The position numbers and the translations under genes are program-made. Source: Archivesica marissinica (taxonomy: Eukaryota; Mollusca; Bivalvia; Venerida; Vesicomyidae). From it: a stretch of DNA of 64,000 bases. Of this stretch, positions 34,797 through 47,289 are shown piece after piece. The notes beneath the pieces were generated by a model. That model saw only the letters and a program-made list of their open reading frames with translations. It was not told the origin of the DNA and searched no databases. Location: assembly GCA_014843695.1 (NCBI GenBank), contig CM026401.1, forward strand, positions 44,155,485-44,219,484. Reading direction: 5' to 3'. Position 1 is the first letter of the stretch, and every line of letters begins with the position of its first letter.

Positions 34797-35382
34797 GATG
34801 TTAGCATTAGTTATACTGATGCACGTATTCATTCTGTCTTTATATTGTGTTATATGCATGCATAATTGATATTGTTCGTATTGTTTTACATTTTGCATAT
34901 ATTTAGAGTACACGGCTGAGCAGGGCCGAGTCATGATAATATCAACGAGATGGCGGATTTTAACTATTAAGTAAATGGGTCGATTCGGCATAATTGAAGT
35001 AAAGACGACTTAAATATTGAGTAAATATGTCAAATCAGATGCACATTGTACTTTTTAAAACTATTTATCATTCAGTTGACCCGTAAACAATGGCGACCAA
35101 TTATAAAGTGTTATCAACATTGCAGTGCCTCGCTTTCGATTCAAGTATGTCATTAATTAAGTCAAGTGTTAATAGGCCTATTAATAGGATTAATGCCAGT
35201 TAATAATTACACAGACAATCCGTCCAGTTTCCCCAGGCGTTGATATCATCAGAAACTCAATATGGCCCAATTAATAGTCTCCATGTTAAAATATATTTAT
35301 TTATCTGACCAGGCAAAATATATTCGAGTATCACTGATAAACTATCTCTTTTACAAAATAAGACATTGCAATAACCTCACTC
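34797..35382. other. Unassigned sequence before the second gap
   Basis: About 0.6 kb of AT-rich sequence without tandem repeats or a convincing gene. A short run of small frames is present, none with recognisable motifs. Confidence 0.5.
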
Positions 35383-36382
35383 NNNNNNNNNNNNNNNNNN
35401 NNNNNNNNNNNNNNNNNNNNNNNNNNNNNNNNNNNNNNNNNNNNNNNNNNNNNNNNNNNNNNNNNNNNNNNNNNNNNNNNNNNNNNNNNNNNNNNNNNNN
35501 NNNNNNNNNNNNNNNNNNNNNNNNNNNNNNNNNNNNNNNNNNNNNNNNNNNNNNNNNNNNNNNNNNNNNNNNNNNNNNNNNNNNNNNNNNNNNNNNNNNN
35601 NNNNNNNNNNNNNNNNNNNNNNNNNNNNNNNNNNNNNNNNNNNNNNNNNNNNNNNNNNNNNNNNNNNNNNNNNNNNNNNNNNNNNNNNNNNNNNNNNNNN
35701 NNNNNNNNNNNNNNNNNNNNNNNNNNNNNNNNNNNNNNNNNNNNNNNNNNNNNNNNNNNNNNNNNNNNNNNNNNNNNNNNNNNNNNNNNNNNNNNNNNNN
35801 NNNNNNNNNNNNNNNNNNNNNNNNNNNNNNNNNNNNNNNNNNNNNNNNNNNNNNNNNNNNNNNNNNNNNNNNNNNNNNNNNNNNNNNNNNNNNNNNNNNN
35901 NNNNNNNNNNNNNNNNNNNNNNNNNNNNNNNNNNNNNNNNNNNNNNNNNNNNNNNNNNNNNNNNNNNNNNNNNNNNNNNNNNNNNNNNNNNNNNNNNNNN
36001 NNNNNNNNNNNNNNNNNNNNNNNNNNNNNNNNNNNNNNNNNNNNNNNNNNNNNNNNNNNNNNNNNNNNNNNNNNNNNNNNNNNNNNNNNNNNNNNNNNNN
36101 NNNNNNNNNNNNNNNNNNNNNNNNNNNNNNNNNNNNNNNNNNNNNNNNNNNNNNNNNNNNNNNNNNNNNNNNNNNNNNNNNNNNNNNNNNNNNNNNNNNN
36201 NNNNNNNNNNNNNNNNNNNNNNNNNNNNNNNNNNNNNNNNNNNNNNNNNNNNNNNNNNNNNNNNNNNNNNNNNNNNNNNNNNNNNNNNNNNNNNNNNNNN
36301 NNNNNNNNNNNNNNNNNNNNNNNNNNNNNNNNNNNNNNNNNNNNNNNNNNNNNNNNNNNNNNNNNNNNNNNNNNNNNNNNNN
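35383..36382. other. Assembly gap (1000 N)
   Basis: Exactly 1000 N, again a placeholder. The sequence immediately after it is the 26-bp array, so the array probably begins inside the gap. Confidence 0.98.
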
Positions 36383-39300
36383 CTACATGCCCGGTGTATA
36401 GCACTTCTACATACCCGGTGTATAGCATCCTTCTACATGCCCGGTGTATAGCACTTCTACATACCCGGTGTATAGCATCCTTCTACATGCCCGGTGTATA
36501 GCACTTCTACATACCCGGTGTATAGCATCCTTCTACATGCCCGGTATATAGCATCCTTCTACATGTCCGGTGTATAGCAGCCTTCTACATACACGGTGTA
36601 TAGCATCCTTCTGCATGCCCGGTGTATAGCATCCTTCTACATGTCCGGTGTATAGCATCCTTCTACATGCCCGGTGTATAGCACTTCTACATACCCGGTG
36701 TATAGCATCCTTGTACATACCCGGTGTATAGTAGTCTTCTACATGCCCGGTGTATAGCATCCTTCTACATGCCCGGTGTATAGCATCCTTCTACATACCC
36801 ATTGTATAGCACTTCTACATGCCCGGTGTATAGCATCCTTCTACATACCGGTGTATAGCATCCTTCTACATGCCCGGTGTATAGCATCCTTCTACATACC
36901 CGGTGTATAGCATCCATCTACATGCCCGGTGTATAGCATCCTTCTACATGCCCGGTGTATAGCATCCTTCTACATGCCCGGTGTATAGCATCCTTCTACA
37001 TGCCCGGTGTATAGCATTTCTACATGCCCGGTGTATAGCATCCTTCTACATGCCCGGTGTATAGCAGTCTTCTACATGCCCTGTGTATAGCATCCTTCTA
37101 CATGCCCGGTGTATAGCATCCTTCTACATGCCCGGTGTATAGCATCCTTCTACATGTCCGGTGTATAGCATCCTTCTACATGCCCGGTGTATAGAAGTCT
37201 TCTACATGCCCGGTGTATAGCATCCTTCTACATGCCTGTGTATAGCATCCTTCTACATGCCCGGTGTATAGCATCCTTCTACATGCCCGGTGTATAGCAT
37301 CTTCTACATGCCCGGTGTATAGCATCCTTCTACATGCCCGGTGTATAGCATCCTTCTACATGCCCGGTGTATAGCATCCTTCTACATGCCCGGTGTATAG
37401 CATCCTTCTACATGCCCGGTGTATAGCATCCTTCTACATGCCCGGTGTATAGCATCCTTCTACATGCCCGGTGTATAGCATCCTTCTACATGCCCGGTGT
37501 ATAGCACTTCTACATGCCCGGTGTATAGCATCCTTCTACATGCCCGGTGTATAGCATCCTTCTACATGCCCGGTGTATAGCACTTCTACATGCCCGGTGA
37601 ATAGCACTTCTACATCCAACACTTCTACATGCCCGGTGTATAGCACTTCTACATGCCCGGTGTATAGCATCCTTCTACATGCCCGGTGTATAGCATCCTT
37701 CTACATGCCCGGTGTATAGCATCCATCTACATGCCCGGTGTATAGCATCCTTCTACATGCCAGGTATATAGCATCCTTCTACATGCCCGGTGTATAGCAC
37801 TTCTACATACCCGGTGTATAGCAGCCTTCTACATGCCCGGTATATAGCATCCTTCTACATGCCCGGTGTATAGCATCCTTCTACATGCCCGGTGTATAGC
37901 ATCCTTCTACATACCGGTGTATAGCATCCTTCTACATGCCCGGTATATAGCACCTTCTACATGCCTGGTGTATAGCACTTCTACATACCCGGTGTATAGC
38001 AGCCTTCTACATGCCCGGTATATAGCATCCTTCTACATGCCCGGTGTATAGCATCCTTCTACATGCCCGGTGTATAGCATCCTTCTACATACCCGGTGTA
38101 TAGCATCCTTCTACATGCCCGGTGTATAGCATCCTTCTACATGCCCGATGTATAGCATCCTTCTACATGCCCGGTGTATAGCATCCTTCTACATGCCCAG
38201 TGTATAGAATCCTTCTACATGCCCGGTGTATAGCATCCTTCTACATACCCGGTGTATAGCATCCTTCTACATGCCCGGTGTATAGCATCCTTCTACATGC
38301 CCGGTGTATAGCATCCTTCTACATGCCCGGTGTATAGCATCCTTCTGCATGCCCGGTATATAGCATCCTTCTACATGCCCGGTGTATAGCATCCTTCTAC
38401 ATGCCCGGTGTATAGCATCCTTCTACATGCCCGGTATATAGCATCCTTCTACATGCCCGGTGTATAGCACTTCTACATGCCCGGTGTATAGCATCCTTCT
38501 ACATACCCGGTGTATAGCAGCTTTACATACCCGGTGTATAGCATCCTTCTACATGCCCGGTTATAGCATCTTCTACCCACCCAACACCCTACATCCGGTG
38601 TATAGCATCCTTCTACATGCCCGGTGTATAGCACTTCTACATGCCCGGTGTATAGCATCCATCTACATGCCCGGTGTATAGCAGCCTTCTACATACCCGG
38701 TGTATAGCATCCTTCTGCATGCCCGGTGAATAGCATCATTCTACATGCCCGGTGTATAGCATCCTTCTACATGCCCGGTGTATAGCATCCTTCTACATGC
38801 CCGGTATATAGCATCATTATACATGCCCGGTGTATAGCATCCTTCTACATGCCCGGTGTATAGCATCCTTCTACATGCCCGGTATATAGCATCCTTCTAC
38901 ATGCCCGGATGTATAGCATCCTTCTACATGCCCGGGTATGTATAGCATCCTTCTACATGCCCGGTGTATAGCATCCTTCTACATACCCGGTGTATAGCAT
39001 CCTTCTACATGCCCGGTGTATAGCATCCTTCTACATGCCCGGTGTATAGCATCCTTCTACATGCCCGGTGTATAGCATCCTTCTACATGCCCGGTGTATA
39101 GCATCCTTCTACATGCCCGGTGTATAGCACTTCTACATGCCCGGTGTATAGCATCCATCTACATGCCCGGTGTATAGCATCCTTCTACATGCCCGGTGTA
39201 TAGCATCCTTCTACATGCCCGGTGTATAGCATCCTTCTACATGCCCGGTGTATAGCATCCTTCTACATACCCGGTGTATAGCATCCTTCTACATGCCCGG

Positions 39301-40112
39301 TGTATAGCATCCTTCTACATGCCCGGTGTATAGCATCCTTCTACATGCCCGGTATATAGCATCCTTCTACATGCCCGGTGTATAGCATCCTTCTACATGC
39401 CCGGTGTATAGCACTTCTACATGCCCGGTGTATAGCATCCATCTACATGCCCGTGTATAGCAGCCTTCTACATACCCGGTGTATAGCATCCTTCTGCATG
39501 CCCGGTGAATAGCATCATTCTACATGCCCGGTGTATAGCATCCTTCTACATGCCCGGTGTATAGCATCCTTCTACATGCCCGGTATATAGCATCCTTATA
39601 CATGCCCGGTGTATAGCATCCTTCTACATGCCCGGTGTATAGCATCCTTCTACATGCCCGGTATATAGCATCCTTCTACATGCCCGGTGTATGTATAGCA
39701 TCCTTCTACATGCCCGGTGTATAGCATCCTTCTACATGCCCGGTATATAGCATCCTTCTACATGCCCGGTGTATAGCATCCTTCTACATGCCCGGTGTAT
39801 AGCACTTCTACATGCCCGGTGTATAGCATCCATCTACATGCCCGGTGTATAGCAGCCTTCTACATACCCGGTGTATAGCATCCTTCTGCATGCCCGGTGT
39901 ATAGCATCCTTCTACATGCCCGGTGTATAGCATCCTTCTACATGCCCGGTGTATAGCATCCTTCTGCATGCCCGGTGTATAGCAGTCTTCTACATGCCCA
40001 GTGTATAACATCCTTCTACATGCCCGGTATATAGCATCCTTCTACATGCCCGGTGTATAGCATCCTTCTACATGCCCGGTGTATTGCATTCTTTTACATA
40101 CCCGATGTAACA
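36383..40112. repeat. 26-bp tandem array (about 145 copies)
   Basis: Units read TTCTACATGCCCGGTGTATA then GCATCC. Shorter forms have GCAC in place of GCATCC, and ACATAC, GTATATAG and GCAGCC variants occur. Blocks of variants recur: the series around 38640-38900 is closely matched at 39420-39680, showing segmental duplication within the array. Confidence 0.97.
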
Positions 40113-40117
40113 TGCCC

Positions 40118-40700
40118 CACGTCTATATATACATGTATCCCGCGTCTATATATACATGTATCCCGCGTCTATATATACATGTATCCCGCGTCTATATATA
40201 CATGTATCCCGCGTCTATATATACATGTATCCCACGTCTATATATACATGTATCCCGCGTCTATATATACATGTATCCCGCGTCTATATATACATGTATC
40301 CCGCGTCTATATATACATGTATCCCGCGTCTATATATACATGTATCCCGCGTCTATATATAAATGTATCCCGCGTCTATATATAAATATATCACACGTCT
40401 ATATATACATGTATCCCGCGTCTATATATACATGTATCCCGCGTCTATATATACATGTATCCCGCGTCTATATATACATGTATCCCACGTCTATATATAC
40501 ATGTATCCCACGTCTATATATATACATGTATCCCGCGTCTATATATACATGTATCCCGCGTCTATATATACATGTATCCCACGTCTATATATACATGTAT
40601 CCCGCGTCTATATATACATGTATCCCGCGTCTATATATACATGTATCCCACGTCTATATATATACATGTATCCCGCGTCTATATATACATGTATCCACGT
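40118..40700. repeat. 23-bp tandem array (about 25 copies)
   Basis: Units of CCCGCGTCTATATATACATG plus TAT, with a CCCACG variant. It abuts the end of the 26-bp array. Confidence 0.97.
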
Positions 40701-41116
40701 TATACAAACAACTACTTGGAACTAACACTAAGGCTTCAGCAAAATAAAGACTAGTTATTTAGGTCAATCATTAAACAGGAATCAGTGAAACATGTGAAGA
40801 AATACTTCAAATTATAAGTCATTAATGAGATCAGTTTATTTGCAAAAATATAAATACATTATTAGAATGTGAATGAACATTTTTATTTGCATATATATGT
40901 ATGAATGTGTTAAAACAGAATCATTTCAATCCGTACAAACAAGATAACAGGAACATTTCAATTCGTACAAGCATGAAAACAGGAACATTTCCAGAGATTT
41001 TCTTGAAAACGTAGTGAGGTCTTATGAACGATTGCCAATACACTGTTAGATAGTGAACTGCAGGCATTCTGTATATGCAATCATTGCCTATCTTCTTGCT
41101 GAACAAGTACCGTACT
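40701..41116. other. Unassigned sequence
   Basis: AT-rich sequence with no tandem repeat. Imperfect duplicates of an AACAGGAACATTTC phrase lie near 40949 and 40979. No gene is seen. Confidence 0.5.
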
Positions 41117-41290
41117 GTAACCAATAAGTGTATGTGCGTTTGCGTGTGTTGGGGGGGGGGTATTGTAACCAATACGTATATGTGCGTTTGCGTGTGTTGG
41201 GGGGGGGGGGGTATTGTAACCAATACGTATATGTGCGTTTGTGTGTGTTGGGGGGGGGGGGTATTGTACCCAATCAATGTATGTGCGTTT
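41117..41290. repeat. About 50-bp repeat with poly-G tracts (3.3 copies)
   Basis: Each unit has ACCAATACGTATATGTGCG then TTTGCGTGTGTT and a run of 11 to 13 G. Three G runs occur near 41151, 41201 and 41251. Confidence 0.9.
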
Positions 41291-41324
41291 GTGTTTGTGA
41301 TCAATTGTTAAGGGCCACCAAGTA

Positions 41325-41420
41325 AGTAAGTAAATTCTTTATTTAGAGAGGGTAACCCATTTAACAAGGATAATCTTCGATGGGCCCTCTTAAATATAAA
41401 GCATATTTATACACACATGA
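41325..41420 (-). repeat. Interspersed repeat fragment, probable LINE 3' end
   Basis: The phrase TTCTTTATTTAGAGAGGGTA followed by AATCTTCGATGGGCCCTC resembles LINE or SINE 3' ends seen widely in mollusc genomes. A related segment, CTTTATTTTACGAGAGAAC...AGGCCCTC, is at 42985-43065. The class is inferred. Confidence 0.45.
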
Positions 41421-42146
41421 CATACAAAAACAACTGAAATAACATGTGGTATTAGAACTAATAAAAGTAAGAAGGCATCGACACAAATTGTGTAATATTA
41501 CACATCCAACTATTTTAAACAATTCGATTTATTTCCAAGTGTATAGAGAGTAGGTGCATTATTTTGAAGCATTACGGTATATAGGATATTTCTTTATTTT
41601 AAGAGAAGCAACTACGTAGAATATACTACGCAATGATATACAGGTATATTTTTGCAGGATTCAAAATCATTGTTCTAAATAGAGAACAGATTATACTACC
41701 AGAGTGTGCATGTATGTAATTAAGGATGTTTTACCACATATAAAATGCATACACATATGTGTGATACATGTATAAGTAAGTAGATGTTTTATTTGTATTT
41801 GAATCCTTAAATGGGCGATTGACAATGCATCACTTTGTATGATAATGTAGATCATATATATGTTTCAAGACTACATCCGGTTATTTGGAATTTGAAGATG
41901 CGATATTGTGGCCGAAAGAAATATTTATATAAATATGTTAAGCATGTTATAAGAGTACACTCAATTTCGAAGAATTACAGACAACTTTAATTAATTATCG
42001 CAAACAGATAGTTATCGTAACGTAATATTAAATTCGAACTGTTGTATGATTTGTGTATAATTAGCGTCATTTAGTCAATTAATTACATAGGTACCTGTTA
42101 CGTAACTTTGCTTTATACTGTACATATAGGGTGTTACATGAGTGGG
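41421..42146. other. Unassigned sequence
   Basis: About 0.7 kb of AT-rich non-coding sequence. Nothing recognised. Confidence 0.5.
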
Positions 42147-42245
42147 GATTTCATGCCGTGTTTATGAAACTAGTTTTATTTGCTGTTAAGCGAGCCTAGT
42201 TGCGAGATTATTTGCAAAACTCGTTTCATAAAATATGAAATCATC
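42147..42245. repeat. Imperfect palindrome of about 100 bp
   Basis: GATTTCAT...TTTATGAAACTAGTTTT on the left pairs with AAAACTCGTTTCATAAAATATGAAATC on the right, giving a stem of about 25 bp with few mismatches around a loop near 42200. Confidence 0.7.
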
Positions 42246-42267
42246 ACGTGTGTTAGCTCCTTTATAT

Positions 42268-42490
42268 TACTTGGCAACATTAAACTGAGACTCGTTAATC
42301 TCCGCCAAAGCCTTCGTAAGTTTCCGTGAACTACGACCAGGACATACGTTAGGTTTTTACCGTTAATATTTGAATCAAGTCAGTAAGTAAGTGTACCATA
42401 ATCTAAAGCTCATATTTTACTTCGGAAATCCGATTATTAACGAAGTAAGTTCACGGAATATGCAAATGTCTCAGTTTAATATTGCCAAAC
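42268..42490. mobile_element. MITE-like inverted repeat of about 220 bp
   Basis: TTGGCAACATTAAACTGAGA near 42271 is mirrored with one mismatch by TCTCAGTTTAATATTGCCAA near 42469. Inner segments also pair (GTTTCCGTGAACTACG with a TTCACGGAA phrase). There is no coding capacity. A clear target duplication was not found. Confidence 0.5.
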
Positions 42491-43534
42491 AATATCACCA
42501 CAGTATCAACAATCATTGCATTTGAAAATACAAACGTTTCTGTTTGCCTGTATATGTTGAGCCTTATTACATTAATGTGCATTTATTAATTTAGTACGCC
42601 GTAGTAAATAGTCCCTGATAATCAAAACAACTTCACGAAAATAAGCGACTCAATAGTTTTAATCATTGTTTAGCGCTAGTGCATATTTAGCATTTTATGG
42701 ATATAAGCGGTGATTTTCAACAAATAAAGCACACAAACAGCATGTATATGTCGAATTTGTAGTTTTGTACTGCAAGCTGCCAATGTCATGCCGCGACCAA
42801 TCAGAATCCTTCCAGGTGTTATTAAACGTGGGGATATATAAGAATTTATAATATGGCTGTATTGCAATAAATACAAGCAAAGTGATAATGTATATAAGTA
42901 TGCACTATCAGACATAACCTTAATAGAATCAACAGGACACCTCCGTACATTAATTACCACAACCAGAAATGTCTTAATTAATTATTATCATTAATAATAC
43001 AGACTTTATTTTACGAGAGAACTCATTTTATCAAAAGTTAATCTACCACCAGGCCCTCAACATGTATGCAAATCCAATGCAATCAAAAGATAGGACTATT
43101 AGTGAGAACTGCACATTGGAATGAATTACCACTACGTACACCAGTACACCAGTTTTATCTTCAATACATGTCAATATTAATTACATTGAATTGATTTCGG
43201 GTGAAGAACATGCAACTTGTTCCCGCGTAAGCGTCATCGTGCATGTTATATCGATGAATCATTGATTTGTTATCCTCTCGCCGTTAGAACTGGGGTTATT
43301 ATGTGTGGCTGCGCCTGTGGATTTGTGGATATTATAGAGGGTTGGTTTAGGAGGATGTTATTCGGTTTTCGGAGAAATAGGCCACGCCCTGTCGTCATTG
43401 CGGTCAGCGAAATGTCCACTCTCATTGACCATACGACAGTTAAGATCACAATATTTCAAACCTTATTTTTGCAAATGGCCAACATTAAATAAACAGTAAA
43501 TATACAACATTAATGAATCAAACATCTGAAAAGT
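42491..43534. other. Mostly unassigned sequence
   Basis: Contains the second LINE-tail-like segment (42985-43065) and a 91-codon plus-strand frame at 43217-43492, beginning MFPRKRHRACYIDE, that matches nothing I know. The latter has a higher G+C content than its surroundings but no supporting exon signals. Confidence 0.4.
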
Positions 43535-44905
43535 TGGAGAACTTACCAACATGTATTTATTCAGCAGACTGCGAACACAACACACATAATATGTCGTTGA
43601 AGAACTTACCAACATGTATTTATTCAGCAGACTGCGAACACAACACACATAATAAGTCGTTGGAGAACTTACCAACATGTATTTATTCAGCAGACTGCGA
43701 ACACAACACACATAATAAGTCGTTGGAGAACTTACCAACATGTATTTATTCAGCAGACTGCGAACACAACACACATAATAAGTCGTTGGAGAACTTACCA
43801 ACATGTATGTATTCATCAGACTGCGAACACAACACACATAATATGTCGTTGAAGAACTTACCAACATGTATTTATTCATCAGACTGCGAACACAACACAC
43901 ATAATATGTCGTTGAAGAACTTACCAACATGTATTTATTCATCAGACTGCGAACACAACACACATAATATGTCGTTGAAGAACTTACCAACATGTATTTA
44001 TTCATCAGACTGCGAACACAACAACATAATATGTCGTTGAAGAACTTACCAACATGTATGTATTCATCAGACTACAAACACAACACACATAATATGTCGT
44101 TGGAGAACTTACCAACATGTATTTATTCAGCAGACTGCGAACACAACACACATAATATGTCGTTGAAGAACTTACCAACATGTATTTATTCATCAGACTG
44201 CGAACACAACACACATAATATGTCGTTGAAGAACTTACCAACATGTATTTATTCATCAGACTACAAACACAACACACATAATAAGTTGTTGGAGAACTTA
44301 CCAACATGTATTTATTCAGCAGACTGCGAACACAACACACATAATAAGTTGTTGAAGAACTTACCAACATGTATTTATTCAGCAGACTGCGAACACAACA
44401 CACATACTATGTCGTTGAAGAACTTACCAACATGTATTTATTCATCAGACTGCGAACACAACACACATAATATGTCGTTGGAGAACTTACCAACATGTAT
44501 TTATTCATCAGACTACAAACACAACACACATAATATGTCGTTGGAGAACTTACCAACATGTATTTATTCAGCAGACTGCGAACACAACACACATACGTCC
44601 TTGGAGAACTTACCAACATGTATGTATTCAGCAGACTACGAACACAACACACATACGTCCTTGGAGAACTTACCAACATGTATTTATTCAGCAGACTGCG
44701 AACACAACACACATAATAAGTTGTTGGAGAACTTACCAACATGTATTTATTCAGCAGACTGCGAACACAACACACATACGTCCTTGGAGAACTTACCAAC
44801 ATGTATGTATTCATCAGACTACAAACACAACACACATACGTCCTTGGAGAACTTACCAACATGTATTTATTCATCAGACTACGAACACAACACACATAAT
44901 AAGAA
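43535..44905. repeat. 63-bp tandem array (about 22 copies) with splice-like motifs on the minus strand
   Basis: Units contain GAGAACTTACCAACATGTAT, TTATTCAGCAGACTGCGAAC and ACAACACACATAATA. Variants (TCATCAG, ACTACAAAC, ATACGTCC) are mixed in blocks. Both strands are nearly stop-free in one frame because 63 is a multiple of three. On the minus strand each unit reads TGTGTTGTGTTCGCAG, a 22-nt segment, then GTAAGT, so every copy carries an acceptor-like and a donor-like site. Confidence 0.97.
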
Positions 44906-44979
44906 GTTAGAACTTTGACAGAAGACATTTTCTTTTCCATTTACACTTGAATAACTTCTCTGAAAAAGGTCATGTAGTT

Positions 44980-45075
44980 ATGATGCATGTATGTACATGT
45001 ATGTATTATGCATGTATGTATGTATTATGCATGTATGTACATGTATGTATTATGCATGCATGTACATGTATATAT
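44980..45075. repeat. Short (ATGCATGTATGTACATGTAT) repeat
   Basis: Four partial copies of a TATGCATGTATGTACATG phrase with slippage. Confidence 0.8.
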
Positions 45076-45082
45076 TTATGTA

Positions 45083-45415
45083 TAATGAGACACATTACTG
45101 CTTTTTCTATTACCTCCATTGACAGATTTGATTTGTCCATTTAGTTGGAATCCTTTGCGTTTACTGTTGTCTTCTTACCAGATGTCGCGGTAGGATACAT
45201 GTAATGTTATCAATATCATGTTAATTAATTAATATCAAATATTTACAGTAAAGTAAAGGATATCTTTTGAAATTAAATAATTTATAATTATAAGATGAGA
45301 AAACGGATGACAATGATAGCATGTGGTGGAAACAACGATAAAAACAGAGGAAACCAAATATGAGTACCAATATGCTGCTAAGAGTATTCAGGGGCAGTAA
45401 CTGACTAATGTATCC
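45083..45415 (+). repeat. Interspersed repeat family R1, copy 1
   Basis: Aligns by eye with 54049-54424 plus 54682-54720: both have a CTTTTTCTRTTACCTCC start, GTTGGAATCCTTTG or ATTGGAATCCTTTG, CATGTTAATTAATT, AATTATAAGATGAGAA, and an end with GAGTATTCAGGGGCAGTAAC. The last phrase matches the 60-bp satellite unit at 54.7-58.4 kb. This copy lacks the SINE inserted in the other. Confidence 0.65.
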
Positions 45416-45494
45416 CATTGTGTTTTACTCTTAGTATGTGTATGTTTTATGCAACACACGAGTTGAGTACTGTAAGATCAAGCATTTGTTCATG

Positions 45495-45655
45495 TATCAA
45501 ATACTAGCTTGCGTTTTGGTATCAAATACTAGCGTGCGTTTTGGTATCAAATACTAGCGTGCGTTTTGGTATCAAATACTAGCGTGCGTTTTGGTATCAA
45601 ATACTAGCGTACGTTTTGGTATCAAATACTAGCGTGCGTTTTGGTATCTTTTAGA
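45495..45655. repeat. 25-bp tandem array (6 copies)
   Basis: Units of GGTATCAAATACTAGCGTGC plus GTTTT. Confidence 0.95.
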
Positions 45656-45671
45656 GCGCTATCCTCTAGTG

Positions 45672-46112
45672 TTGTTTTTTGTTTGTTTGTTTGATTGATT
45701 GATTGATTGATTGTTTGTTTGTTTGTTTGTTTGTTTGTATGTATGTATGTATGTATGTATGTATGTATGTATGTATGTATGTATGTATGTATGTATGTGT
45801 GTATGTGTGTATGTGTGTATGTGTGTATGTGTGTGTGTGTGTGTGTGTTCGTTCGTTCGTTCGTTCGTTCTCGTTCGTCGTTCGTTCGTTCGTTCGTTCG
45901 GTTCGTTCGGTTCGTTCGTTCGTGTTCGTTCGTTCGGTTCGTTCGGTTCGTTCGTTCGTTCGGTTCGTTCGTTCGTTCGTTCGTTCGTTCGTTCGTTCGT
46001 TCGTTCGTTCGTTCGTTCGTTCGTTCGTTCGTTCGTTCGTTCGTTCGTTCGTTCGTTCGTTCGTTCGTTCGTTCGTTCGTTCGTTCGTTCGTTCGATCGA
46101 TCGATCGATCGA
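45672..46112. repeat. Compound tetranucleotide microsatellite
   Basis: Successive blocks of GTTT, GATT, GTTT, GTAT, GTGTGTAT and GT, then a long (GTTC)n block with GGTTC interruptions, ending with (GATC)n and (GATT)n. Each block differs from the next by one base per unit. Confidence 0.98.
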
Positions 46113-46115
46113 TTG

Positions 46116-46260
46116 ATTGTTGGTCTCAAGTCGTGCAGACAGCTTAGATCACGTGGCGACTCTCCAGCTGTTAGTGTGTGGAAGACGACCCGGGTGCCCT
46201 CAGAGCAGTATTTCAGTACTGATCAATTACGTAGATAAGACGACGTCACGTACATGCTAC
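46116..46260 (+). repeat. Interspersed repeat fragment, family R2, copy 1
   Basis: Shares an order of short phrases with 59385-59545: ACAGCTTAG, GTGTGGAAGACGACCCGGGT here against GGTGGAGGAAGACACTCC and GCCCGGGTAGAACCACC there, and GAGCAGTATTYCAG in both. These resemble the central part of widespread animal SINEs. Confidence 0.45.
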
Positions 46261-46344
46261 CTGCGATATCATGATTGTATCAGTGTCAGTGATAACCATG
46301 CAAGTTGTACTTGAGTTACAGAATCTGATTTTTAAGTATTCTTT

Positions 46345-47108
46345 GCTACACCAACTCAACCAACTCAACCACTCAACTCAACCACTCCAACTCAACCAAC
46401 TCAACCAACTCAACCAACTCAACCAACCCAACCACTCAACTCAACCACTCAACTCAACCACTCAACTCAACCAACTCAACCAACTCAACCAACTCAACCA
46501 ACTCAACCAACTCAACCAACTCATCCACTCAACTCAACCAACTCAACGACTCAACTCAACCACTCAACCCAACCACTCAACCACTCAACTCAACCACTCA
46601 ACTCAACCAACTCAACCAACTCAACCAACTCAACAAACTCAACCACCCAACTCAACCAACTCAACCACTCAACTCAACCAACTCAACCACTCAACTCAAC
46701 CACTCAACCAACCCAACCACTTAGCTCAACCACTCACCTCAACCACTCAACTCAACCATTCAACTCAACCAACTCAACCAACTCAACCAACTCAACCACT
46801 CAACTCAACCAACCAACCACTCAACTCAACCACTCAACCCAACACTCAACCACTCAACTCAACCACTCAACTCAACCACTCCACTCAACCACTCAACTCA
46901 ACCACTCAACTCAACCATTCCACTCAACCACTCAACTCAACCACTCAACTCAACCACTCAACCACTCAACTCAACCAACTCAACCACTCAACTCAACCAC
47001 TCAACTCAACCACTCAACTCAACCAACTCAACCAACTCAACCAACTCAACCACTCAACTCAACCACCCAACTCAACCACTCAACTCAACCAACCAACTCA
47101 ACAATTCA
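46345..47108. repeat. CAACTCAAC-type simple repeat
   Basis: About 760 bp of CAACTCAACCAACTCAACCA and CACTCAACTCAAC in mixed phase, with a basic CTCAAC or CAACC step. The Gln/Leu/Asn/Ser/Thr-rich frame is a by-product. Confidence 0.97.
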
Positions 47109-47289
47109 TGACGTCAATAGTAGTTACAGTTTTATCCGTTTAGCAGTCCAGAAAGCTACCATATATACGAAATTCAGAAATTTGAAAGATTACATTTCTA
47201 GTTACGTTAATTATAATTAATTTAATAATATTTTGTTGCAACCTTTTCAAAATAGGTACATCACAATTTACAATTACATATCATACTAT

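Noticed and set aside
43513..44918. A secreted Cys-rich repeat protein (NLPTCIYSADCEHN)
   Set aside because: Open frames exist on both strands of the 63-bp array with no start context or signal peptide. The splice-like motifs on the other strand are the more notable feature.
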